From Glandiceps talaboti (taxonomy: Eukaryota; Hemichordata; Enteropneusta; Spengelidae), in the NCBI RefSeq assembly GCF_964340395.1, contig NC_135566.1:13197501-13261500 (forward strand): a stretch of 64,000 nt of DNA, read 5' to 3'. The notes beneath the pieces are model-generated. The model saw only the letters and a list, made by a program, of their open reading frames with translations, was not told the DNA's origin and made no database searches. This document shows positions 13,412 to 23,900 of this stretch, piece after piece. The position numbers and the translations under genes were made by a program. Numbering within the stretch: the first letter of the stretch is position 1; each line of letters begins with the position of its first letter.

Positions 13412-13760
13412 AGTGACCATATGAAGGACAAATCGGTATTTCTTTAGGATTTTTACTTCTTAAGACAAATCTAGTATGTTTTCCTTCTTGAAAAAAACCA
13501 ATGTGAAACAGCATCGACCAAGTGCGCGTTTGTACTCAACAAATTACAAAAGGCTAAAAAGTGTCTAAAATGTTTATTATTGTACGTACATTAACAAATA
13601 TTTCAAACATTTTTCAATGTTTGTCAATTTATTGAGTTTCACTCAAGGATTTAGTATATGTTGTTTTATATTGTTTTTGCAAGTATAAAAACATATTAGA
13701 GTTGTTTTCTTAAATAAAAACTACAAAATAAATATCCATTTGTCATCCATATAGCCACAT
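13412..13760. mobile_element. Fold-back MITE, family A, copy 1
   Basis: Related to the copies at 16535-16892 and 52970-53323. Shared landmarks are AGTGACCATATG at the left, AATGTGAAACAGCAT, TACAAAAGGCTAAAAAGTGT in the middle, and CATCCATATAGCCAC at the right. The arms are inverted copies of each other, so the element can fold on itself. It has no coding capacity. The left flank is CTAA rather than TTAA, so the target-site duplication is not intact. Confidence 0.82.
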
Positions 13761-13959
13761 TATACATGTAAATCTCATGCCTATGCAGATTTTGAGGTTG
13801 AATTGTTATTTTTGGTCATATCAGGATATCTGTATATAAAAGGTAATCAAACTAATGCCCATCTTGTGTACTACTATGTATATGTAACTGTCTTTGCTCC
13901 TCAACCCTATAAGAACCCCCATCCCTACCCCATGCAATTTTTATTTTTATTTTTTTTTT
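13761..13959. other. Short non-coding spacer
   Basis: No feature recognised. Confidence 0.4.
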
Positions 13960-13996
13960 GGCGGGGGGGCGGGGGGGGGGGGGGGGGGGGGGGGGC
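13960..13996 (+). repeat. Poly-G run with G-quadruplex potential
   Basis: After a T-rich stretch comes GGCGGGGGGGC and then about 25 uninterrupted G (13971-13995). It could form an intramolecular G-quadruplex, and its length is likely uncertain in any assembly because of polymerase slippage. Confidence 0.9.
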
Positions 13997-14459
13997 GTAT
14001 AACTACTTAATTTATAATAGGATAAATGTACTTATTGCATAAAAATTTGATTGTATTCTGAATGAAGAACTTAAAAGATACTTTAGCTTAGTAAAAGATG
14101 GGTTTATGTTTGTCCGAAATATTAGGTTTTCTGAAATCAATATTTTGAATGAGATAGCCTTGAAATGGATGGGTTGTAGCACATTTTAACATATCAGATA
14201 ATCACTGAGGATTTTTTTTCTTTTTGGGGATTTTTTTTTCATAGGGAAACAAAATAATAATGATTGCAAGTTGATGGCATTTGCATAAAACATGTTTAAG
14301 GTATCACACAACAATGTTCATGCATGGATGTTTATGTATTTATCATTATTTTGCTTATTTTTATGGCATGTTGAATTCCATTTAGTTACAACATATCCTG
14401 AAGTTGAGATCTCCATGTATATTTTATGCCGTACTTATCAAATCCTATCAAACCTATTT

Positions 14460-15260
14460 AGCATTTCACTTCCGTTGCCATGAAAAATTAATCACTTGCG
14501 TGTGAGTCACTTTTCTTTTCTCTAATTTTCAGGTTTCACTTCAAGTAAATCAAAACGAGGTTCTATTCAATTTGAAAATTTGTAAATTTTGATAGAATAC
14601 TGTTGTCAAAAATTATATTAGACTCAAAAAATTTGAACTTGGAAAAAAATGTATTCTTTGCTATGAAGTTCATAAATCATTGATGTACATGTACTAGTCA
14701 TTTTTCTTTCTATATTTTAAGTGACAAGTTCTATTCATTTGAAAATTGTGATTTATACAATGTAATTTAAGGTACAGTTGTTGAACTTGAAGGATATTTT
14801 GCAAAAAAAAAAATTAAACTTTGAAAATTTTTTTAACATTTTTTAGTTTTGTTACTGTGGAAATTAACCATTCATTTGCCAGTCACTTTCATGTCACTTA
14901 TTCCTTTCAGTTCAAATAAATCAAAATGATTTTCGATTCATTTTGAAAATGTATAATTCATCGATGTAGCTAATATTAGAAGTAGCTTGTAAAATGTGAA
15001 AAATAGCCAATAATATCTATAAACGATAGCCGTAAATCTACCCAGCCACAGAAATGTACTGATTGAAATAATCAAAAATTTTAATCAAATTCCTGAAAAA
15101 AGTACCTGGGGAAAACTTATGAAGTAGCCAAGCCAGTTTTTGCTAGCTTCCGACCCTTATCCACATCCTAGAGTACTTGAAATGTATGTACTGTTGTTGT
15201 AAGATATTTTGGAAACAAAAATTTGAGCTTCAAAAAAAATGTTTCAAAATTTTTTTCCAT
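14460..15260. repeat. Degenerate tandem repeat, about 200-bp period
   Basis: Recurring blocks read as a CATTT..CAGTCAC/GAGTCAC segment, then CACTTCAAGTAAATCAAAA or TTCAAATAAATCAAAATG, then TTCATTTTGAAAAT, then AACTTGAAGGATATTTTG-like sequence (for example near 14505, 14695, 14880 and 15180). Similarity is patchy, so copy number and borders are approximate. No coding potential. Confidence 0.5.
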
Positions 15261-16534
15261 AAGGTTAATTGTGTTTCTGTTTCTTTACCTATATGTAGGA
15301 CTTCAACTTGCCATGATGAAATCAATAAAAACACATCATGTCCCTTTTAACAAGCCTTATAATGGTGTAATGTATTGATTTTTTTGGGTGAAAAATGTCA
15401 GTACATGAATAGAGAGACTCTGTGTATGAACTAAAAATGGGTCAATATCTGTATTTGTTGTGTAGCAATTCTTCAAGACCACAGTGAAGTAAGGATATAG
15501 AATCTCTCTTCTCAAAAAATTGTGGGAAGGGTGCATGTTTAGCTGTTCTACTGTGCCCTCCCACTGATGGTGAAGGATATCTACCCTCCCTCCCTCCTGC
15601 CCTCCCACTGGGTTTCAACTTGCCCGCCAGTCCACTGCCCACCTACGTAATATCATGTATGATTTACCCACTCCCACCAGGAAAACGTTTGTGTATTCTC
15701 CACTATACCATCAGTTCACTGTGGCATACCCAATGAGCGCTACATTAAAGACATCATATTTTCCCCTCTCACTTATCAAAATCAAGACTTCTCCAGCACA
15801 ATTCTTGTTTGCTCCCTTCCTGCTATCGATTGAAAAAATTGCCTGCCCACTGAAAACTGCATATAAGAACAGCTTTTTTTTTTAAAACTCATAATAAATT
15901 AAAAGATTAGAAATGGTGTCACATTTATTTGGTTGTCATGGCAACTAAACAGTGTCTAGGTGTGGTCAAAGATGAGGAACTTTAACATGTAATGGTAGAT
16001 TTGAATTATAGAAGAAGATCCCAAAATAAATTATGATTTATGAAATTATACAGATTCATGTCAATTTCATAATAACTTGGGTATAAAGATGTATTATTTC
16101 ACGCGAAGGACACAATATTTCATGTCCTCACAGAAAACATAAATTTTGATGACACACAATTGAATTTGTTATGGTGGTTTTTTTGTACAATTTGTACAAA
16201 TGTTGCCATTTTGTGTAGTTTGAATCTACAAAATGTATATTTCCTCAGGAAACATTTGTTTTCTATTTGATGTGGCAAAGGCAATCAAATTTAGGTGTCG
16301 CTTATTTACTATAGAAAGTTTCATACTCACGTTTGTAGCTACCTGTGAAACCAGGGTATCAAATGTTACTGAGTAGCCGAAGGTGTTTTATATATATATA
16401 TTCAATGTGATAAAAGCTGTTCTTAATGCTAAGCTTGTACTGGGAGTTACAATATTTAACCAGGGTATTCGATCTAGTATATTTTTACTGAGTAGCCAAA
16501 GGTAATATCCAATGAGATAAAAACTGTTTTTTAA
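15261..16534. other. Non-coding spacer with a local duplication
   Basis: The segment CCAGGGTAT..ACTGAGTAGCC.AAGGT..AA.G.GATAAAA.CTGTT occurs twice, near 16352 and 16460, and the first copy is interrupted by a TATATATATA tract. The sequence next to the following MITE (GTACTG.GA.TACAATATTTAAC, near 16437) recurs on its other side near 16909, suggesting insertion into a pre-existing repeat. No gene supported. Confidence 0.5.
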
Positions 16535-16892
16535 AGTAGCCATATGGATGAGGATTGGGTATTTATTTTGGATTTTTAATTTATAAAATAATTTTATTAT
16601 GGCATCATACTTGAAAAATCCATACACCCTCTAGAGGTCTATGAAAAATCAATGTGAAACAGCATATGCCAAGTCCTTGTTTGTAACTCAATAAATTGCA
16701 AAAGGCTAAAAAAAGTATGTAGGTATTAAAGATTTTACACATTTATTAATCTTTTACAATGTATTGAGTTACAAACAAGGACTTGGCATATGTTGGTTCA
16801 CGTTGATTTTTCAAGTACATGTAGGAAGCCATGATAAAATTATTTTAAAATCCAAAATAAATACCATCCCAGTCCTCATCCATACGGTCACT
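16535..16892. mobile_element. Fold-back MITE, family A, copy 2 (TTAA-flanked)
   Basis: The best-preserved copy, 358 bp and almost entirely self-complementary. The left arm carries GCCATATGGATGAGGATTGG, ATTTATTTTGGATTTTTAAT, CAATGTGAAACAGCATATGC and CAAGTCCTTGTTTGTAACTC; the right arm is their inverse. TTAA lies immediately outside both ends (16531-16534 and 16893-16896), as expected for a piggyBac-type target site. There is no open frame, so it is non-autonomous. Confidence 0.9.
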
Positions 16893-19800
16893 TTAAAGGT
16901 AGATTTGTACTGAGAATACAATATTTAACTTGATATACTTGACATTTACACATCTACACTTTTCTCACTAGCATACATCAAACATTGTGTGAGTACTTCT
17001 TCTCACCCACCATTGCATTGTAAGGCAATGAGGTATTACACGTACTTGCATATGATTACTAGTATGTCATAATATGCTGATATGGAATATTGATGTACAA
17101 TCAAGGCTTTTGTTAGATGTTGATTATGGTTACTATGGCAACATAATTACTCTTGACTATAATGAGTTTATATGCCGTGATTGATATTATATTACATACA
17201 GGCTAAATTACTACAAAGAGTTATAGACAACTGTCATATTTATAACTGAGAAATGATTTGCGGATGAAATTTAAAGACCAGTTTTTATTGTGACTTGTCA
17301 GCACTGCTTGTTGTTGATCTCAGAGGCAGCATTAGTGGCCTCAGTAAGCTACTTGATGCCAGACACTTGTAATATATTTGTGTCATAGACTGCCTGTAAT
17401 TACATCAGTCAGATAGGAATCCATATTCTCATGTCTTATACTACCATGGAAACCAAGCCATTGGCAAATTAAGATACATGGCATGATCATGCACGTCTAG
17501 GGCCAGACAATGTCTCAGCTCAAAAGCTGATATTATTTTTTTGTTGCGTCAGCAAAAAAACATGATACATGTACGCGAGAATGATTTTTGATTGAGGAAG
17601 CGCAAGTCATGGCTACCAAACCTTTCAGTGCATTTACTGAATCACCTGTATTCCTCTCTGTTGATTCTGATTCATTTCTTTAACGATTTAAATGTAAATT
17701 ATGTATTATCATTTGGTGTACTGATGTTTTGCTGAAAAGGAGGCCTTTAGTAACAAATCACCATTGTAACGTTTTCCCAATCATATATACTATTTAATTT
17801 CTTTTATTGTAAGTATACTAATGTGGGGTTACTCAAGTTCATGATTCATGGATCAAGTTTAATACTATATCATGAAGTATTCAATGATTTGGCAAAATAA
17901 AAAGATAAATGTTTGTTTCTGATAACAGGACTTCAGAAAATAGGGTAGGTAGGTCGAAATTTTACTTTATTTTACTTTGAATGTAAAAAAAAATTTGCTT
18001 CGACCCCAAGATAAGATACTCATCTGTCACAATACTTCCGCAAGAGTATGACGAGGTGTACAAGAAGTAAATGGAGACATTTACATTTTATAATTTACAA
18101 TTAAAATCAAGTATATATGAACATGTGAGGCAGACTATTTGTTATAGTCTTAGAAGACATGATTTTTCTCTGGAATACAATTTAAAAAGAAACCCGTGAC
18201 CACAGATGAGGCATAGGCATGAAGGTGTACATGGAAATACATGTAGAAGTAAATTGTTACCATTTTACCTTTTTGCATACAAAAAAAAAATGTTTAGGGT
18301 CGGAGGCTTAATCTAGGGTTGGTTTGGGTTTTCAGAAACATACTATTTGTAAGCTTTCCACAAATAAGAACATATAAGTATTTTGGTTTTTCTATCATGT
18401 ATGGCATATCTGTGATTTGTAAATATGCTAAGCGCCTCTCAAGTTAAAAGAAATTTTTCTGGTTCTATCTGATATTTTGATTAGTAATTATTTAAGCATG
18501 TCACAAACTAGAATAAATATTATCGGTTTGACTTCTCTACATGTATATCGTATTTCTGAGAGTTGTAAATATCCTTTTAAGCATTTCATCAATTTGAGCA
18601 AATATTATGGTTTTGCTATCCCATTCTGAGATTTTGATTAGTTTATGTCGTAAGCCTGTCACAAATTAAACATTGTTGTATTGAATGTATAATCTGACTG
18701 TGATGAAAGCATTCATCAAGCTCTCTGTCTACTCACTTTGCGTCATATCCCGGCAAGACAGGTAATATTAAGGTCACTGCACTTTTCTGCCTCTGCGTGC
18801 ACTTGGTGAGGATCACTGAGTGTTTGATAAGCAAAGATTCAAAGGATTCCATGAATGTGAACAAATCTCACGAGAGTAAATGTTCATCGATTCTTCATAG
18901 CATCAAATGGCAATTTCTCATAACAGAATAAAACTGCATCCCTGATGATGTTAATGCTGATGAGACGACAGCAAAATTTGGAATTCGCTGTCAGGAATTT
19001 TTTTTTGACTCTGTGAGTAGAAATTGTCATTTGATAGAGCAGACACTGTTGGTGTTCCTATTGTGTTTCATTTATTATGTAAATACTCTAGACATTCCAT
19101 AAACTGTGTTTCGTGTTGCAGAATGTTTATCATATTTATGCATAAAATTTGAGGTTTTGAAATGTGTGTGGGACTTTACATGACGTGAATAAGTGATGAT
19201 CACACAATTCCGCACAAGGTCACTAAACAAACTTAGGACAAAACCCCTTCCCCCCGTCCTTAAACCTAAATGAATGTTCACAAGTGTGACATCAACACGA
19301 ATATATAATAATGTAAACTATGATGAAATTTGTCACGGTGACACCACTAAGATCGATGCAATGTAAAAACATGATGGTAAACACATTTAGAATATTAAAC
19401 TGGAAATCCAGCACTGTATAATAGTGTATATCACTAGAAGTAAATCTTAATAAACTTAACAACATCTCAGTAGTATATACAGAACCTGTTACCATGGAAA
19501 GCGTAAACGTTTTTGAAATTTGTTAGAAGTGTGAAAATGAACATGACAGTCACAAACCATTAGCGGTCCAAGTGCAACAAACCTGCGGGTTTGCCTGGCG
19601 AAAACGGGTGTCATAAAAGTTGTTTGCATCTCTAAAGCTGTTTGTAGCGTTACTTATAATAGCCTAATAAATTGATAACAACTGATATAAGACGGAGATA
19701 AGGTTTGCCTCAATTGCAGTCCATGCAGACAGCCGAATAGAGGTTTTACAGCTGTTTACTTGTGTTATGTAAGAGCCCATCATCACATGTGTAAATATTG

Positions 19801-20138
19801 GTACTCTTTGATAACAAGTCCACTTGCTTGGCTAATGGCTTGTCCCAGTATGAGTTCAGCAATTGCATTGATGCCAGAACCCCCCCCCCCCCCCCAGCCC
19901 CCACTAAACGAACCAAGTTCATTTCTCAAGCTTTGTGTGACATTGTGCGATTGTCCCTATGTAAGCTGTTGGAAAATCTGTGTGGCTCTACATGTAACAC
20001 TTGTATGTTGCCATAGAAACTAACATTTATAACTAAACTACTGACAAGTATGTAAATGACATTTTTCAAATGTTTACTTTTACTTGTGACGTGTTTTCAA
20101 ATCTTTCACCGTTAGGAAATTTTTGTACTTTAACTGAA
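16893..20138. other. Upstream non-coding DNA before the rabphilin promoter
   Basis: No supported gene. About 17930-18335 contains an inverted-orientation relative of the GATAACCCGACC repeat family found near 61.3-63.1 kb (GGTAGGTAGGTCGAAAT, AAAATGTTTAGGGTCGG, GGGTTTTCAGAAACATAC). A C-run of about 16 bases occurs at 19880-19896. Any 5' untranslated exon of the gene in this interval cannot be located from sequence alone. Confidence 0.45.
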
Positions 20139-20560
20139 AGTGGCACAAGCTGAGTGTATAAGCTTTTTACTCAAGTGAAAATATTTACAAAAAACATTGA
20201 TTTAAACTATTCTAGTACATACATACATGTAATGTTAATGTCGATGAATATCTTCTATGACATTACAATTTATGTTGTTAGTAGCATTGTTTATATAGAA
20301 CAGTTGATTGCATAGTTGAGAGTTCCTCTACATTTTTCGATATACATGACAATGTATATCAAAAGCGAAGTTATTGGATAATCGTTTATGAGTTATATCT
20401 TCATACAAGATTTGAGCTCAGTCAATTGCAAGTGATAATTAAGTGTGCTTCAGTAAGTACAATACTGTGAGTACCTTTAAATACTAGTACATTATAATTT
20501 GATGGAGTAAAAACTATGCATACCTAAATACATGTACGTGTAAACTCAGCTTGTGCCCCT
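20139..20560. mobile_element. MITE family B, copy 1, next to the promoter
   Basis: Ends are inverted repeats: AGTGGCACAAGCTGAGT at the left and ACTCAGCTTGTGCCCCT at the right. The body is clearly homologous to the copy at 25162-25519 (shared AATGTTAATGTCG, AACAGTTGATT, TCAGTCAATTGCAAGTG and AAGTGTGCTTCAGTA). The flanking TTAA is degraded here. It has no coding capacity. It ends about 184 bp before the candidate TATA box of exon 1a. Confidence 0.9.
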
Positions 20561-20743
20561 GTAATTTGAATTTTAATAAATTCTTTGAGTTTATTTTAAA
20601 GTTCTTGAAAAAATCTGCTCAAGGTGCGACACTAGTTGAAGATTTAAACCATTTCTGTTCTAAATTACTTCAGCTTAATCTAACCCACACATTTTTATTT
20701 TTATATTTTATTATCCCAGATTACATTGGAAAACAAGGTCTCC

Positions 20744-20751
20744 TATAAAAG
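20744..20751 (+). promoter_or_regulatory. Candidate TATA box for exon 1a
   Basis: TATAAAAG is a full match to the TATA consensus and lies 129-136 bp upstream of the exon 1a ATG, so initiation near 20770-20780 would give a 5'UTR of about 100 nt. No strong initiator element was identified. Alternatively, the AG at 20842-20843 (TATTTTACTACAG) could be a splice acceptor for an upstream untranslated exon, with the TATA match fortuitous. Confidence 0.45.
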
Positions 20752-20879
20752 CAATCTTTGGATTGGACCGGAAGCTAAATCGCCAGCCACTTGTATCATT
20801 GGAGAAAAAAGAGAACCCTTTCACTTGAGTTATTTTACTACAGGCGATAACTTTTCTTGAGACTACCTGAATACCTATT

Positions 20880-20953
20880 ATGGCAGATCGCCCTGCCAGC
20901 AAAGTTGATAAGTGGACTTGTCCTAACGACAGAAAGCTTGCTCTCCGTGCTAA
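20880..20953 (+). CDS. RPH3A: Rabphilin alternative first coding exon 1a
   Basis: The ATG at 20880 has A at -3 and G at +4. It encodes [18 protein letters not shown] then KLALRA and two bases of a lysine codon, ending at the donor AA|GTAAGT. The first G of exon 2 completes AAG. The final 14 residues correspond position by position to exon 1b; the first ten differ. A TATA box lies about 130 bp upstream, and a possible acceptor AG at 20842-20843 leaves open a spliced 5'UTR. Known rabphilins have one such N-terminus, so two adjacent versions imply alternative promoters or a local exon duplication. Confidence 0.88.
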
Positions 20954-23900
20954 GTAAGTAACACAATATCACACAGTGAAGGCGTTGTAAGCTATACGTA
21001 AGAACTCGTAGCTATACGTAAGAACTCGTACTAATATTAAGTAGACCTTTGTAAATCGTGTTGTACATCTTTTGGACCCTCTGCACTTTAGTGTCGTACT
21101 TATACGTACGTAAACGTAAACGTAAACGTAACAAGACTTTTTTACCCTGCAAGAACTGATCTCTCGTTTGAATAATTATGGCAGTCCGAACTCGAGGAAT
21201 TAAGAAGTGGACTTGTCCTGATGACAGACAGCTAGCGTTAAGGGCAAAGTAAGTAAACTAAAATGAGGGCACCACCTTGTGTTTCTGTTTAGTGATGTTC
21301 TGCATGACATGGTAATAAACTAAGCTTGGTTATATTTTATATATTTCATATAATATGCATGTTAAAGTAATGCACAATATTGTAAAATTCCTTATTTATG
21401 CTGCTTAGAAAACCCCAGAAAATGTACAAGTTAGTTTTCAAGTATTCCTCTTATTTACATGCATCATATAGTTGCACTGCTTCGCTTAATACTTGGGGAA
21501 AAAAATTTAAGATACATATTCACGTGTAAAGCTTGATGCTACAAATATGTTGTGAATAAGTTATGATGGCTTTGATATGGAATTTTACTATTTAGAATAT
21601 ATTATCTCAACTTTATTTATCTTCATCATATCATAATATGAAAGCTGCACCTTTAAAGTAACAATGCCAAGTATGTAAACACAAACTGAGTGTTGATTTT
21701 TCCAAGTTGAAGTTTTTTGTGTACAAACAAATACCTCCTGTTAGAAAAAGGATTAATATTATTTGTGAAATCCACGAATTTGGTGGTCTACCAATCATAT
21801 CAAAGATTGATGCGTATTTTAAAGAAAATAAGTTATGGTGCATCGTTCAAAGGCATTGAAACTTTGAAGGGGCAGTATCATTCATCGAGATACTGTAGAG
21901 AGAAATGTTTTTCTATGTCAAAGTTCAATTGCATATTTAATGAGCATCTCTCCACCAATGTACTGTCACTCTGACCATATCATCATCTGCTAACTTTGCA
22001 CTCTTCAAATTGACACTTAAAGATCGATTTGTTAACTGTTTGATTTGCCAATTTCAAGATGAGTTATGAAAAAATGTAAAAACAGGCCAAGTTTAACATT
22101 TTGTCTGTTTATGTTGTTTGAACTGATTCAAAAGTAAATATAACACATACAAGGAAGATGTGAAATACATCTTAGAATTGGTACCGAGATAGTTGCATTG
22201 TACACAGAAGCTGGATCCCGCATAGTACAGATCGAAATATGTCATTTGGAAGATGATTGCCATGGTTACTGTGCATTGTAGAAATAGCAAGAATTTCAAA
22301 TATAGATTTATGTAACTTCAGTTCTTTTAGATTTAAGTAAAATTTATGCAAACCTTAAATTGCTTCTGTAATATCTTGTATACTGGCAGTATATATACAC
22401 ACATGTAAATATATTATGCTTATCATATATTTTAGCTTTTTTATTCTGAATCTGAGATATGTATGTGCACTGCACTTTTTTACCTATTGTTAACTGTGCA
22501 ATAGTTTTTCTGTAGAAGTTTTATAACTTTAACATTTCAAATTTCATTGTGATGTAAAACGTACAATGAAATTTGAGTTATGTTGGAACTTTCACTTTTT
22601 ACTGTGAATGTATGCATTTTGGCTTTAGACTTAGTTTAACTTTTTGAGTCAAAACCTGTGTACGTGTACATGCCAAAATACATCAGGATGAAAATGGCAT
22701 CACTTTTACTGGTTAAAATCCTAAGTATAAACTGCATGTAATAAAGGCAGATTTATTTCAAATCGATACTTTTACTCACAAAATTTATGTTTCTATAGGT
22801 ACACTGTTGTACTGGGTCATGTTGGTGCCAAAGTGTAACAAATTTACACCTGTCTGCTAAAATTTTAGTGTGCCAAAATAGATACATTCACAGTACACTT
22901 CAAACTTCATTTTCATATCATTTCTCAGCATGTTCAGTCAATCCTGAAGGTTTGAGTTACCTATCGTCTATCATTTTATATTCCTTGCTGGCATCATTCA
23001 AAATTTATTATACCCATAGGGTTTGTTTTCATGACACCAACATTTTTGCGATACACAGTGTTGAAATTGAAATAACCCCTGGTAGCTGCGACCCCCCCTC
23101 AGGAATGATGCCCTCTTGTGATGCAATGCTGTGAAATGTTAAAAAGGCTCGCTGATTCGTAATTTTCATCATATTTAATCACACATACGGTATGCTTCAC
23201 ATCATCACAAATTTTTTGCAGTTCATGATTGATTTCTGTTCTTATGTTCTCTATGAGGAAATAGTATTCCAGATTATTAAATTGCTCCAAAAGAAAATAA
23301 AATGGCCTATATGCTGAGTTCTATAAACAGAAAAACTTAACTTGCAACTTCATCATATTTTCCAATGATACAATGTTCAAATTGCTAAAGATGACAACCT
23401 AACGTAAAAAGATTCGAAATCTGTTTTATCGAACAACTTGCTCATTATTTTGAAAGTTTCTTTTTGACAAATATTTTTTCTTTTTTCTTTGTGATTCTTG
23501 CAATTTGATTTTCTCAAAGAGAACAATATCACATCACTTCTTATATCATCACTCATTCTGTATGCATCTGGCTGAAGCAGCCATTAGGAGTATTTTGTCG
23601 ATTTAATACGTAAATGTCTAATTGGAAAGCTCTGTGTTATTTTCGGCTAGGCTTGGAACAGGATGGTCTTTCCATACCAATGAAGCCAGCCATTATCGTA
23701 AGAATGAAGGACTGAACAGAGACGAACAAGACATGATATTGAAGGTGATTGAGCGTGCTGAGAGGCTGGAAAAGACAGAACAGGAAAGGATTGGGTAAGT
23801 GCTGGAATATCTCTCTAGGAAGTCTGCAAATTGCAAATTGTGGCTGCTAAGTCAATTAGTGTCCAAATGACTTCAAATGTAAAAAATTGCCATCTGAGAC

